A DNA stretch of 64,000 nucleotides from Thalassobium sp. R2A62 (GCF_000161835.1 NZ_GG697169.2:3042575-3106574); one strand, 5' to 3'; numbered from the stretch's first letter, positions 1 to 9,280 are shown. Made by a program: numbers and translations. The notes: generated by a model not told the origin, from the letters alone.

Positions 1-214
1 TTTCATCCACTGCCAAGGGCGCTTCGATTGTTGTCCATCCGGCGCCTCGTGAAACTTTGTGCCGATCTATTTTATCGTGCATCTCGGGGTCCCAAACTTG
101 GGCCGAGGCAATATAGATTTGCTCTTTTCCAGTGGTTTTGACCAACTTTTCAGCAAAAGCGGATTTGCCAGAGGCCGCGCCACCCAGCACTAATGTTGCA
201 TTTAGCAATGTCAT
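1..214 (-). CDS. cobU: Adenosylcobinamide kinase/guanylyltransferase, N-terminal part (cut by window)
   Basis: Only the first 71 codons are present; the rest lies before the window. The product starts MTLLNATLVLGGAASGKSAF, with a P-loop GGAASGKS at residues 11-18, and continues with an IYIASAQ strand and a D-x-E-M-x-D-K-I-x-x-H stretch typical of CobU/CobP. The family phosphorylates adenosylcobinamide and then transfers GMP to it in late cobalamin assembly. The start ATG (minus strand, 212-214) is followed upstream by the divergent rpoHII promoter. A B12 synthesis gene fits a genome whose ribonucleotide reductase (nrdJ, in this window) needs adenosylcobalamin. Confidence 0.85.
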   Translation of the reverse strand, partial: MTLLNATLVLGGAASGKSAFAEKLVKTTGKEQIYIASAQVWDPEMHDKIDRHKVSRGAGWTTIEAPLAVDE

Positions 215-228
215 TTCTGCACTTTCTT

Positions 229-258
229 TGATCCGTCGGCCTTAACGATCCGTAAACA
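229..258 (+). promoter_or_regulatory. RpoE-type (ECF sigma) promoter of rpoHII
   Basis: The -35 hexamer TGATCC (229-234) and the -10-like TAAACA (253-258) are separated by exactly 18 bp. The RpoE consensus known from Rhodobacter sphaeroides is TGATCC-N18-TAAGA, and rpoHII is an established RpoE target there. The site lies about 55 bp before the rpoHII start. Assignment is inferred from this match; the -10 differs from consensus. Confidence 0.6.
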
Positions 259-311
259 AGTTGCGTTCCAAAAGAAAGAACGCGCTGCCCAAAGACGATC
301 AGGAGCGACCC

Positions 312-1190
312 ATGGCACTAGATGGAACCTTCGACCCAAAGCTGACGCGTCGCGCAATGCGAGCCGAGTTATTGGACGCTGAAACAGAACTAAAGCTGGC
401 GTACGCTTGGCGTGACGAACGATGCGAACAGTCTTTGCACCGCCTGATCACGGCCTACATGCGCCTCGCCATCTCGATGGCGTCCAAGTTCAAGCGTTAT
501 GGCGCTCCGATGAATGACTTGATTCAAGAGGCATCGCTCGGCTTAATGAAAGCTGCGGACAAGTTTGACCCAGACCGCGGCGTGCGGTTCTCGACCTACG
601 CAGTCTGGTGGATCAAGGCCTCTATTCAGGACTATGTGATGCGCAACTGGTCGATGGTACGCACCGGATCAACGTCGTCGCAAAAATCCCTGTTCTTTAA
701 CCTTCGCCGTGTCCAAGCGCGCCTCGAGCGCGAAGCAGCGACCGCCGGAGAAGAGCTTGATCGCCACCAGATGCGCCAGATGATCGCGACCGAAGTCGGC
801 GTCCCGCTTCATGATGTGGAGATGATGGAAGGGCGGCTCAGCGGGTCGGATTATTCTCTCAACGCCACCCAATCGTCCGAAGACGAAGGTCGTGAATGGA
901 TTGATGCGCTAGAAGACGACAGTGATCAGGCGGCTGAAAATGTCGAAAACGATCACGATACCGAAACATTGCGGTCATGGTTGGTCACCGCGCTCTCTGC
1001 GCTTAGCCACCGCGAGCAATACATCGTAACCGAGCGCAAGATCAAAGATCAGACACGCACACTGGAAAGTCTGGGCCATGAGCTGGGCCTGTCCAAAGAA
1101 CGAATCCGCCAACTCGAAGCTGCGGCCTTTATCAAGATGCGTAAATCGCTCGAAGGTCAGTCGCGCGAGTTGCACCACTTTTTTGCGTAA
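312..1190 (+). CDS. rpoH2: RNA polymerase sigma factor RpoHII (sigma-32 family)
   Basis: A 292-residue heat-shock-type sigma factor. Region 2 is visible as DLIQEASLGLMKAADKF followed by GVRFSTYAVWWIKASIQDY, the RpoH box as QKSLFFNLR, and the region 4.2 helix-turn-helix as GLSKERIRQLE. The N-terminus MALDG and the AYAWRDERCEQSLHRLITAY stretch fit RpoHII rather than RpoHI of Rhodobacterales. I choose ATG 312 because AGGAG lies at 301-305; an upstream in-frame ATG at 261 overlaps the promoter -10. In relatives RpoHII serves the singlet-oxygen and oxidative stress response under RpoE, which agrees with the promoter just upstream. It is monocistronic, with a hairpin after the stop. Confidence 0.92.
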   Translation: MALDGTFDPKLTRRAMRAELLDAETELKLAYAWRDERCEQSLHRLITAYMRLAISMASKFKRYGAPMNDLIQEASLGLMKAADKFDPDRGVRFSTYAVWWIKASIQDYVMRNWSMVRTGSTSSQKSLFFNLRRVQARLEREAATAGEELDRHQMRQMIATEVGVPLHDVEMMEGRLSGSDYSLNATQSSEDEGREWIDALEDDSDQAAENVENDHDTETLRSWLVTALSALSHREQYIVTERKIKDQTRTLESLGHELGLSKERIRQLEAAAFIKMRKSLEGQSRELHHFFA

Positions 1191-1219
1191 CGTTTCCCTA
1201 GCGTTGACGCAATTTTTTT

Positions 1220-1253
1220 CGACAGGAGCACGCCCCCCCGGTTGCTCCTGTCG
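1220..1253 (+). terminator. Hairpin after rpoHII, possible terminator
   Basis: A perfect 11-bp stem, CGACAGGAGCA (1220-1230) with TGCTCCTGTCG (1243-1253), closes a 12-nt loop 30 bp after the rpoHII stop. No T-tract follows it on the plus strand, so a termination role is uncertain. Confidence 0.45.
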
Positions 1254-1325
1254 ACCCTCCACCTCTTGAGTTCGACCGCCGCGCACCCTATCCATTAAGG
1301 GTGCAACGACGCAAAGGGCGCGGAC

Positions 1326-2519
1326 ATGCCAGCAGGCAAACATATTCTCTTGATTATCGGTGGTGGTATCGCTGCGTTCAAATCCTTGGATTTGATCCGT
1401 CGTCTGCGCGAGCGTGGTGCGACGGTTACCCCTGTTTTGACCCGCGCTGCCGAAGAATTCGTGACACCTCTTTCAGTGTCGGCACTGACCGCGGCCAGGG
1501 TTTACCGCGACCTCTTTGATCTCACCGACGAGGCCGAGATGGGACATATTGAATTGTCCCGCGCAGCTGACTTGATCGTTGTGGCGCCGGCAACGGCTGA
1601 TCTGATGGCGAAAATGGCGGGGGGGCATGCCAATGATCTCGCGTCGACATTGTTGCTGGCGACAGACAAACGGGTGCAGATCGCACCCTCGATGAATGTC
1701 CGCATGTGGGATCATCCCGCGACCCAACGCAACCTCGCAACATTGCAGTCAGACGGCGTTTTGGTTGTTGGCCCTGACGAGGGTGACATGGCCTGTGGTG
1801 AATACGGCCCTGGCCGCATGGCCGAGGTTCCCGCGATCATTGATGCAGTGGACCGTGCTCTTTCGGATGGGCCGCTTAACGGGAAGCACGTGCTTGTCAC
1901 ATCTGGCCCAACCCATGAACCAATAGACCCCGTACGCTATATCGCCAATCGTTCGTCAGGATCGCAAGGCACCGCAATTGCCACCGCACTGCGCGACCTT
2001 GGTGCGCGCGTCAGCTTTGTCACGGGGCCCGCCGACGTTGAACCACCAACTGGCGTCGATGTGATCCGCGTTGAAACTGCCGCTCAAATGCAGGACGCAG
2101 TAACCGCGGCTCTGCCAGCAGGCGCAGCGGTTTTTGCAGCTGCCGTTGCCGATTGGCGTGTGACCAGCGCCAGCAACAGCAAGATCAAAAAGACCAAAGA
2201 CGGTCTGCCCACGCTTTCGTTTGCGGAAAACCCAGACATCCTCGCTGGCGTCTCGGCCCTGCGCGAAGGGCGGCCCCAATTGGTTGTGGGCTTTGCCGCC
2301 GAAACAGATGACGTAATCAAAAACGCGACTGCCAAACGCAAACGCAAAGGCTGTGACTGGATCGTTGCCAATGACGTGTCGCCCGAAACAGGGATCATGG
2401 GGGGGGCTGAAAACGACGTGACCCTCATCACAGCAGACGGAAGCGAAGACTGGCCGCGCATGGGTAAATCGCAAGTCGCACAGAAACTGGCGGCAGCAAT
2501 CGCAGACGCGCTGGGCTAA
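1326..2519 (+). CDS. coaBC: Bifunctional phosphopantothenoylcysteine decarboxylase/synthetase
   Basis: A 397-residue CoaBC (Dfp) that joins cysteine to 4'-phosphopantothenate and decarboxylates the product in coenzyme A synthesis. The N-terminal flavoprotein half shows HILLIIGGGIAAFKSLDLIR, the APATADLMAKMAGGHANDL flavin motif, PSMNVRMW, and the catalytic-cysteine motif MACGEYGPGRMAE. The C-terminal synthetase half starts with TSGPTHEPIDPVRYIANRSSG. Length matches the family. dut begins 3 bp after the stop and moeB overlaps dut, so the three form one operon. Confidence 0.96.
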   Translation: MPAGKHILLIIGGGIAAFKSLDLIRRLRERGATVTPVLTRAAEEFVTPLSVSALTAARVYRDLFDLTDEAEMGHIELSRAADLIVVAPATADLMAKMAGGHANDLASTLLLATDKRVQIAPSMNVRMWDHPATQRNLATLQSDGVLVVGPDEGDMACGEYGPGRMAEVPAIIDAVDRALSDGPLNGKHVLVTSGPTHEPIDPVRYIANRSSGSQGTAIATALRDLGARVSFVTGPADVEPPTGVDVIRVETAAQMQDAVTAALPAGAAVFAAAVADWRVTSASNSKIKKTKDGLPTLSFAENPDILAGVSALREGRPQLVVGFAAETDDVIKNATAKRKRKGCDWIVANDVSPETGIMGGAENDVTLITADGSEDWPRMGKSQVAQKLAAAIADALG

Positions 2520-2522
2520 CGG

Positions 2523-2987
2523 ATGCAGCCCACTGTTTTGATCGAACACCTCGATGGCGCAGACCCTGAAATCGCGCTGCCCAGTTACGAGACGGCAGGT
2601 GCAGCAGGTGCAGATGTACGCGCAAACTTTGAATTGGGGATGCGCGACGTCGGCACAACGATCCTACCTGGTCGCCGCGCTCTGATCCCAACGGGGTTGC
2701 GTGTCGCGATCCCGCATGGCTTTGAAATTCAGGTGCGTCCTCGTTCGGGGCTCGCGTTGAAGCATGGCATCACTTTGCCCAACAGCCCTGGCACAATAGA
2801 TCATGATTATCGCGGCCCGTTAGGAGTGATCGTTATGAACGCCGGAACTGATCCGTTTCCCATTGCCCACGGCGACCGCATCGCCCAGCTGGTCGTAGCC
2901 CCCGTCGTTCAGGCGACATTCCAAATCGGTGGTTCGGACGAGACTGATCGCGGTGCGGGCGGCTTTGGCTCGACTGGCACAACATGA
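2523..2987 (+). CDS. dut: dUTP diphosphatase
   Basis: A 154-residue trimeric-type dUTPase, which hydrolyses dUTP to dUMP and pyrophosphate. All five family motifs are present in order: AGADVRA, RPRSGLA, NSPGTIDHDYRG with the catalytic Asp, GDRIAQLV, and the C-terminal P-loop-like RGAGGFGSTG. It follows coaBC by 3 bp, an order common in alphaproteobacteria, and its stop overlaps the start of the next gene. Confidence 0.97.
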   Translation: MQPTVLIEHLDGADPEIALPSYETAGAAGADVRANFELGMRDVGTTILPGRRALIPTGLRVAIPHGFEIQVRPRSGLALKHGITLPNSPGTIDHDYRGPLGVIVMNAGTDPFPIAHGDRIAQLVVAPVVQATFQIGGSDETDRGAGGFGSTGTT

Positions 2988-4027
2988 TCGTCGTCTTGGT
3001 GATGGCCGCCACCCTATGGGGGATTGGCGCCGCGATGAATACGCCGCGCCGCGCCCGTTGGACCATGATTGGTGTTCTTTTTGCCGGTGTTCTAGCGATC
3101 CAATTCATCCTGCCCGACGGTCACCCCCTGCGCGAAGGCACTGGCAGCGATCCGCGTTTGTGGCTGTTGCTGGGCGGGCTGGGCGCATTGGTGTTTGCCT
3201 ACCGCAAAGGCCTGATGGCGCTGCGCGCGCGCACTAACCCTGTGTCCATCGATCCACCCGCTCAGGCCCCCGGCACCTTTGCCGAGGTCGAGCTTGAACG
3301 CTACGCGCGCCACATCGTTCTGCGCGAAATCGGCGGTCCCGGACAAAAGGCGCTCAAGACCGCAAAGATCCTTGTGATCGGGGCAGGCGGTCTCGGCTCG
3401 CCCGTGCTGTTATATCTCGCCGCAGCAGGCGTCGGCACCATTGGCGTTATTGATGACGACAGTGTCGAGAACACGAACCTTCAACGCCAAGTGGTCCACA
3501 CGGACACCCGCATTGGCACGCCCAAGGTGTTTTCTGCCGAAACCGCGATCAAGGCACAGAACCCCTTTGTCACAGTGCGCCCCTATCACCGCCGCCTGAC
3601 AGCGGATATCGTGCAGGACCTGTTTGCTGAATACGATATCGTTCTCGATGGCACCGATAATTCTGACACTCGCTATCTGGTCAATGCGACCTGCGTGGCG
3701 CTTGGAAAACCTCTTGTCGCGGCTGCCCTGACCCAGTTCGAGGGGCAGATCAGCGTCTATGATCCCGCCAACGATGCGCCTTGCTACGCTTGCGTCTTTC
3801 CAAAGGCTCCTGATCCTGCCCTCGCGCCCAGCTGCGCCGAGGCGGGTGTTCTTGGCCCCTTGCCCGGCGTGGTTGGTGCGATGATGGCAGTCGAGACTGT
3901 CAAATTGATCACCGGTGCGGGCGCTCCCTTGCACGGTCAAATGCTTATCTACGATGCGCTCTATGGTGAGAGCCGCAAAATCGCCCTAAAACGAGATCCC
4001 AACTGCTCGGTGTGCGGAACGCTGTAA
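2984..4027 (+). CDS. moeB: Membrane-anchored HesA/MoeB/ThiF-family adenylyltransferase
   Basis: A 347-residue E1-like enzyme that adenylates the C-terminal glycine of a small sulfur carrier (MoaD or ThiS type). The catalytic body starts near residue 100 and shows the nucleotide loop GAGGLGSP, the NLQRQVVH segment, the LDGTDNSDTRY strand, and zinc-binding cysteines CYAC and CSVC. The first 80 residues are unusual: two or three hydrophobic stretches (MIVVLVMAATLWGIG, TMIGVLFAGVLAIQFI, LWLLLGGLGALVFAY) predict a membrane anchor absent from E. coli MoeB. The start ATG overlaps the dut stop as ATGA, so it is translationally coupled. A carrier partner is not in the window, so MoeB versus ThiF is not settled. 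Confidence 0.85.
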   Translation: MIVVLVMAATLWGIGAAMNTPRRARWTMIGVLFAGVLAIQFILPDGHPLREGTGSDPRLWLLLGGLGALVFAYRKGLMALRARTNPVSIDPPAQAPGTFAEVELERYARHIVLREIGGPGQKALKTAKILVIGAGGLGSPVLLYLAAAGVGTIGVIDDDSVENTNLQRQVVHTDTRIGTPKVFSAETAIKAQNPFVTVRPYHRRLTADIVQDLFAEYDIVLDGTDNSDTRYLVNATCVALGKPLVAAALTQFEGQISVYDPANDAPCYACVFPKAPDPALAPSCAEAGVLGPLPGVVGAMMAVETVKLITGAGAPLHGQMLIYDALYGESRKIALKRDPNCSVCGTL

Positions 4028-4071
4028 TCGGCATCCCAACACCCTATCTATTGTTCCAAAGGAGCACTGCC

Positions 4072-6096
4072 ATGACCAATCCTCTGTTGACCGACTGGAC
4101 CGACAACTTCGGACTTCCGCCCTTTGATCAGATCACCGACGATCACTATGCCCCTGCGATGGACGCTGCTCTAGAAACGGGTCTCGCAGCAATTGGCGCG
4201 ATTGCGGACAACACAGATCCCGCGACATTTGAAAACACGATCGAGGCGCTCGAGCTTGCCGACCACGACCTGTCCCAAGTCGCCTCGGCCTTCTACACGG
4301 TTGCGGGGTCGGACAGTAATGACACGCGCCAAAATCTCATGCGCGATTTCTCACCGAAACTTTCGGCATATTCGTCAGAGATCACGAACAATGCAAAATT
4401 GTTCGCGCGGGTCCAATCCGTTTGGAATGCCCGCGATGACCTGGACCTGACGGATGAACAACAACGGGTCTTGATGCTGACCCACCGCAGTTTTGTCCGG
4501 TCTGGCGCTGAATTGACGGGCGATGCCGCCGCGCGTCTGACCGATGTTAAATCGTGCCTCGCCAGTCTTGGGACGGAATTCACCCAAAACCTGCTGGCCG
4601 ATGAACGCGATTGGTTCATGGATTTGGACACGGATGGCCTGATCGGCCTACCTGATTTCGTTGTGGCCAGCGCCCGCGCAGCAGGGGACGAAAAGGGCGC
4701 CGCTGGACCGGTCGTCACTTTGTCGCGGTCTTTGATCGTGCCATTCCTGCAATTCTCTCAACGTCGCGATTTGCGCGAAAAGGCGTACGAGGCGTGGACC
4801 GCCCGTGGCGCAAATGGTGGCAAAACAGACAACCGTGCAATCGCGGCTGAAATCCTCGCCCTGCGTCATGAACGGGCGCAATTGCTCGGTTACGAGAACT
4901 TTGCGACTTACAAGCTCGAGACCGAAATGGCGAAAGCGCCATCGGCTGTGCGCGACCTGTTGCACAATGTCTGGACCCCCGCCAAAGCCAGCGCCGAGGC
5001 CGACGCCGAAATCCTGACCCGCATGCTGCACGCGGACGGGTTTGATGGCCCTCTCGAGCCGTGGGACTGGCGGTTTTATTCGGAAAAGCGGCGCAAGATC
5101 GAGCATGATCTCGACGAGGCTGAGCTAAAGCCTTACTTGCAGCTGGACCGCATGATCGAGGCGTCTTTTGACTGTGCGACGCGGCTCTTTAATCTGGAAT
5201 TCAAACCTGTCGATGTCCCGCTCTATCATGACGACTGTCGCGCATGGGAAGTGACCCGTGACGGCACGCATTTGGCAATCTTTGTAGGCGACTACTTTGC
5301 CCGTGGCTCAAAACGTTCAGGTGCATGGTGTTCTGCGATCCGGTCACAGAAACGGCTGTGGGTGGACCAACGCCCACATGTCATAAATGTGTGCAATTTT
5401 GCTAAACCGGCTAAAAATAACCCCGCATTGCTGTCGTATGATGATGCACGGACATTGTTCCACGAATTCGGCCACGCATTGCATCAGATGCTATCCGACG
5501 TAACATACGAGAGCATCAGCGGCACATCGGTCGCACGTGATTTCGTCGAACTGCCCAGCCAACTTTATGAACACTGGCTCGAAGTGCCAGAGGTTCTCCA
5601 GTCGTTTGCCACCCACGCCACAACGGGTGAACCGATGCCGGCAGACATGCTCGAACGGCTGCTTGCGGCTTCGACCTATGACATGGGTATGTCGACCGTA
5701 GAATACGTGGCCTCGGCGCTTGTTGATCTAGAATTTCACGACGGCCAAGCCCCGAAGGATCTGATGCAAAAGCAGGCGGAAATTCTGGAAAGCATCGGCA
5801 TGCCCCACGCCATCCGGATGCGCCACGCGACACCGCACTTTGCCCATGTGTTCTCGGGTGACGGATATTCCAGCGGCTACTACAGCTATATGTGGTCCGA
5901 AGTTATGGACGCCGATGCCTTTGAAGCATTTGAAGAAGTTGGCGATCCGTTTGACGCGGACATGGCGCGTGCCTTGGAAACCCACATCCTATCAGCGGGC
6001 GGCAGCCAAGAGGCCGATGTTCTCTATACAAAATTCAGGGGTCGTATGCCGGGTGTCGAGGCGTTGCTCAAGGGCCGCGGGCTAGACGCAGCCTAG
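4072..6096 (+). CDS. M3-family metallopeptidase (oligopeptidase A / Dcp type)
   Basis: A 674-residue zinc peptidase that degrades short peptides in the cytoplasm. The zinc motif HEFGH is at residues 464-468, preceded by DDARTLF as usual in the family, and length fits oligopeptidase A or Dcp. No signal peptide is seen. I choose ATG 4072 because AAAGGAG lies at 4058-4064; a longer reading frame would overlap moeB. The stop overlaps the stop of the convergent SH3 gene by 3 bp. Substrate class (endo-oligopeptidase or dipeptidyl carboxypeptidase) cannot be told from the sequence. Confidence 0.93.
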   Translation: MTNPLLTDWTDNFGLPPFDQITDDHYAPAMDAALETGLAAIGAIADNTDPATFENTIEALELADHDLSQVASAFYTVAGSDSNDTRQNLMRDFSPKLSAYSSEITNNAKLFARVQSVWNARDDLDLTDEQQRVLMLTHRSFVRSGAELTGDAAARLTDVKSCLASLGTEFTQNLLADERDWFMDLDTDGLIGLPDFVVASARAAGDEKGAAGPVVTLSRSLIVPFLQFSQRRDLREKAYEAWTARGANGGKTDNRAIAAEILALRHERAQLLGYENFATYKLETEMAKAPSAVRDLLHNVWTPAKASAEADAEILTRMLHADGFDGPLEPWDWRFYSEKRRKIEHDLDEAELKPYLQLDRMIEASFDCATRLFNLEFKPVDVPLYHDDCRAWEVTRDGTHLAIFVGDYFARGSKRSGAWCSAIRSQKRLWVDQRPHVINVCNFAKPAKNNPALLSYDDARTLFHEFGHALHQMLSDVTYESISGTSVARDFVELPSQLYEHWLEVPEVLQSFATHATTGEPMPADMLERLLAASTYDMGMSTVEYVASALVDLEFHDGQAPKDLMQKQAEILESIGMPHAIRMRHATPHFAHVFSGDGYSSGYYSYMWSEVMDADAFEAFEEVGDPFDADMARALETHILSAGGSQEADVLYTKFRGRMPGVEALLKGRGLDAA

Positions 6097-6593
6097 TCGC
6101 GCAATTCGCTCGGTTTGACGCCCCACAGCGCGGATTTAGGCGCCCAACCACGGTAGCCGCCTGCATTCAGGCGGCACCACGCGGGCTGGCATTCGCCCAA
6201 CCGTGCAACAACGCCGGCTTCGAGCCGTGCATTTTCCGGCGCATTGGGATCGGGGCGCGCGTATAACGTCAACAGATCAGCATCAATGATCACGGTGCGA
6301 GTGCCAGACAACAGCGAATAATGAACCCAGCCGCCTTGACCTTCGCGGTCGCGAACGCGCCGCCAGTTGCCATATTCGGCAGTGATTTCCAGCGGCATAT
6401 CGCGGCGTTTGAACACCCAATCGATCCGGTGGCTCAGCGATGGACCACGCCGCACATTCCCCTCGGACGCCTTGAGCGACACAAATCGCGGTATCGGAAG
6501 ATTGGTCACTGGGCCACGCTCTTGGGCGCTGCACACAGTTGTGGTCGCTGCCAATATGGCGGCGGCTAGAACGGATTTGAAAACACTGCTCAT
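6093..6593 (-). CDS. Secreted SH3b-domain protein
   Basis: A 166-residue protein with a signal peptide (SSVFKSVLAAAILAATTTVCSAQ, likely cut after SAQ) and two SH3b-like repeats: NVRRGPSLSHRIDWVFKRR near residues 50-70 and LTLYARPDPNAPENARLEAG near 110-130. Such proteins act in the periplasm, where SH3b modules often bind peptidoglycan. ATG 6593 is preferred; a GTG 18 bp upstream is possible. It converges on the M3 peptidase gene with overlapping stops. Confidence 0.85.
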   Translation of the reverse strand: MSSVFKSVLAAAILAATTTVCSAQERGPVTNLPIPRFVSLKASEGNVRRGPSLSHRIDWVFKRRDMPLEITAEYGNWRRVRDREGQGGWVHYSLLSGTRTVIIDADLLTLYARPDPNAPENARLEAGVVARLGECQPAWCRLNAGGYRGWAPKSALWGVKPSELRD

Positions 6594-6711
6594 CGTCCCA
6601 AAGGACCTCACCTAGATACTGCCTCTTGGGCGCGGTGGTTCTTGTGCCTCGCGTCCCATTTGGGGCAACCTTGCATAAACCACAGATCAAAAAAAGAATC
6701 GGAGTGTCAAA

Positions 6712-7698
6712 ATGAGCGGGAAACGTCTGAGTGTTGTCGTGACGCGACGGTTGCCACCTGTCGTCGAGACGCGGCTTTCCGAACTTTTTGACACCAAATT
6801 GCGCAATGACGATACGCCCATGACCCGTGCCGAGCTGGTCGAGGCGATACAAACTGCCGATGTTCTCGTCCCCACAATCACCGACAACATTGATGCGGGT
6901 CTCTTGGGGCAGGCGGGCGAACAGCTGCGTCTGATTGCCAATTATGGGGCAGGGGTCGACCACATTGACACATCCACAGCGCACCAACGTGGCATTCTGA
7001 TCACCAACACGCCCGGTGTTGTCACCGATGATACAGCGGACATGACGATGGCAATGATCCTGAGCGTGACCCGCCGCATTCCCGAAGGGCTCGCCCAGAT
7101 GCAGCGCGGCGAATGGGCGGGTTGGTCGCCAACCGCCCTGATGGGGGGGCGCATCGCGGGCCGACGTCTGGGGATTCTTGGAATGGGCCGCATCGGTCAG
7201 GCGGTTGCCCGTCGCGCGGCAGCGTTCGGGATGCAGGTGCATTACCACAACCGCAAACGTCTACGCCCCGAAATCGAGGATGCCCTTGGCGCGACCTATT
7301 GGGAGAGCCTTGATCAAATGGTGGCGCGCATGGACATCCTATCGATCAACTGCCCGCACACCCCGTCGACCTTTCACCTTATGAATGCGCGACGTCTGAA
7401 ACTGATGAAACCCAATGCCGTGCTGATCAACACCTCGCGCGGCGAAGTTGTTGACGAAAATGCGCTGACCCGGATGTTGCGATCGGGTGAAATCGCGGGT
7501 GCAGGCCTAGACGTTTATGAACGCGGTGCCGAGATCAATCCGCGCCTGCGGGAATTGCCAAATGTCGTGCTGTTGCCGCATATGGGATCGGCGACTGTCG
7601 AAGGCCGTATCGAGATGGGTGAAAAGGTGATCATCAACATCAAGACGTTCGATGATGGTCACCGCCCGCCTGATTTGGTCGTCCCCGCGATGCTTTAG
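6712..7698 (+). CDS. D-isomer 2-hydroxyacid dehydrogenase (glyoxylate/hydroxypyruvate reductase type)
   Basis: A 328-residue NAD(P)-dependent dehydrogenase of the D-glycerate/GyaR group. It shows the dinucleotide fold LGILGMGRIGQAVARR near residues 155-170, the catalytic Arg in NTSRGEVVDE and the His in LLPHMGSAT. The family reduces glyoxylate or hydroxypyruvate to the D-hydroxy acid. The gene stands alone, starts at an ATG after a short AT-rich leader, and ends convergent with the lipase gene, with 4 bp overlap. The exact substrate is not shown by the sequence. Confidence 0.9.
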   Translation: MSGKRLSVVVTRRLPPVVETRLSELFDTKLRNDDTPMTRAELVEAIQTADVLVPTITDNIDAGLLGQAGEQLRLIANYGAGVDHIDTSTAHQRGILITNTPGVVTDDTADMTMAMILSVTRRIPEGLAQMQRGEWAGWSPTALMGGRIAGRRLGILGMGRIGQAVARRAAAFGMQVHYHNRKRLRPEIEDALGATYWESLDQMVARMDILSINCPHTPSTFHLMNARRLKLMKPNAVLINTSRGEVVDENALTRMLRSGEIAGAGLDVYERGAEINPRLRELPNVVLLPHMGSATVEGRIEMGEKVIINIKTFDDGHRPPDLVVPAML

Positions 7699-8327
7699 GG
7701 CCACCTAAGCGGCATCGTCTTCGTGACTGATTTCTGTCTGACCGCCTTGATGTAGTAATCCATCTTGTGGTTCGGAAACGTCATATAAGGCAACGTCAGT
7801 TCATAGCGGTGTCCGGTCTGTCTGGCGTTCTGGAACGGGATCAGTTTAGGCACTAACTTTGGCACTTTGTCATAACTCAATCTGATGTTCAGAATACGGT
7901 GTTCCCCTTTCAAAAGCTGTTTTCCAAACAGCGGCGTTGGACAGCCAAAAACAATGGCCGGCACCCCATATGCCAGTGCCAGCAGCTGTGCCGCCGCACC
8001 CGCCAGTGAATGACCCATCACGCGCTTAACGCGCTGTCCCTTTACCATTTTGTCGACCCGTTCGGCATAGCGGAAAAACCCACGATGCCACTTGGTGCCC
8101 ACGATTGATGGAACCCCGCCGAAATTATTTCCATCAATCCTGTACGCCGCGACATCGGCGTTTTTGTCCCAATCGACATACCGCTCGTCGGTGCCGCGCA
8201 GAACCAACGTCCCATCCTTCAACAGATAGGCCTGCACCCCGTCGTCGTTGACCTCATCAACAGGTGTACTGGGGAATTTTCCGTCATAGCTGGCATCTAC
8301 AAGATATGCGGCGTCGATAACTTTCAT
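7695..8327 (-). CDS. Class-3-like lipase/esterase
   Basis: A 210-residue alpha/beta hydrolase. The nucleophile elbow GHSLAGA sits near residues 105-111 after VKRVMGHS, and the preceding VLRGTDE strand resembles the oxyanion region of class 3 lipases. No signal peptide is seen, so it is probably cytoplasmic. The start ATG has AGGGGAA just upstream. It is shorter than most class 3 lipases. Substrate unknown. Confidence 0.75.
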   Translation of the reverse strand: MKVIDAAYLVDASYDGKFPSTPVDEVNDDGVQAYLLKDGTLVLRGTDERYVDWDKNADVAAYRIDGNNFGGVPSIVGTKWHRGFFRYAERVDKMVKGQRVKRVMGHSLAGAAAQLLALAYGVPAIVFGCPTPLFGKQLLKGEHRILNIRLSYDKVPKLVPKLIPFQNARQTGHRYELTLPYMTFPNHKMDYYIKAVRQKSVTKTMPLRWP

Positions 8328-8423
8328 GACATTTCCCCTGACTTAGTGCTCGCACAAGCCTTTCAAAATATGTCTGAAAAGCGCGTCACTGCTGCGTCAC
8401 AACAGCCTTACGGATCTGTCAAA

Positions 8424-8447
8424 CCTCTGGGCCGCGCGGTCCAGAGG
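8424..8447 (-). terminator. Hairpin downstream of panB
   Basis: On the minus strand, CCTCTGG and CCAGAGG form a 7-bp stem around a GC-rich loop, about 20 bp after the panB stop, followed by TTTG. The T-run is short, so this is a plausible but weak terminator for panC-panB. Confidence 0.45.
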
Positions 8448-8467
8448 TGCAGATCACCCGCATTGTT

Positions 8468-9280
8468 CTATTTGTAGGTTTGGTCCGGTCCGGGGAAGCT
8501 GCGATCGCGCACTTCTTCGGCATAGGCTTTGACCGACGCCTCGATTTGTGGGCCCAAATCCCCGTAGACTTTGACGAATTTGGGTGTCCAAGCGTTCAGG
8601 CCCAACATGTCCTCGAGCACCAAGATTTGACCGTCGCAATCAGCAGACGCGCCAATCCCGATTGTCGGAATATGGACCTGCTTGGTGATCTTGGCGGCCA
8701 GCGGTTCAACCATGCCCTCTAGCACAACGGCAAAGGCACCAGCCTCGGACACGGCCTTGGCGTCTGCCTCGTGCAAATGCCATGTGTCTTCGTCGCGACC
8801 TTGGGTTTTGAACCCGCCCATGACGTGGCTCGACTGTGGGGTCAGGCCGATATGGGCCATCACCGGAATGCCGCGTTCTGTCAAAAACCGGATGGTTTCA
8901 GCCATGCGTGCGCCGCCTTCTAGTTTGACCGCACCACATTGGGTTTCTTTCATGATCTTGGCCGCATTGCGAAACGCGACGCCTGGGCTTTCCTCATAGG
9001 TGCCAAAGGGCATATCGACCACAATCAGCGCCTTTTGCGTGCCGCGGACGACCGCCTTGCCGTGCATGATCATCAGATCCAGCGGGACCCCGACAGTGCT
9101 GTCCATTCCGTGCATCACCATGCCCAAACTGTCACCCACAAGGATGAAATCAGCATACCGATCCACAATCGCCGCAGTGTGCGCATGGTAGCTGGTCAAT
9201 GATACGATCGGCTCGCCGCCTTTGCGGTTGGCGATTTGGGGGACAGTTGTCCGGCGAATGGTCTCTGTTTGTGAACTCAC
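8468..9280 (-). CDS. panB: 3-methyl-2-oxobutanoate hydroxymethyltransferase
   Basis: A 270-residue ketopantoate hydroxymethyltransferase, the first step toward pantothenate. It shows [29 protein letters not shown] with the metal-binding Asp, [17 protein letters not shown], and [10 protein letters not shown]. It begins with GTG, whose bases overlap the panC stop as GTGA, so panC and panB are translationally coupled. Length is normal. Confidence 0.97.
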   Translation of the reverse strand: MSSQTETIRRTTVPQIANRKGGEPIVSLTSYHAHTAAIVDRYADFILVGDSLGMVMHGMDSTVGVPLDLMIMHGKAVVRGTQKALIVVDMPFGTYEESPGVAFRNAAKIMKETQCGAVKLEGGARMAETIRFLTERGIPVMAHIGLTPQSSHVMGGFKTQGRDEDTWHLHEADAKAVSEAGAFAVVLEGMVEPLAAKITKQVHIPTIGIGASADCDGQILVLEDMLGLNAWTPKFVKVYGDLGPQIEASVKAYAEEVRDRSFPGPDQTYK

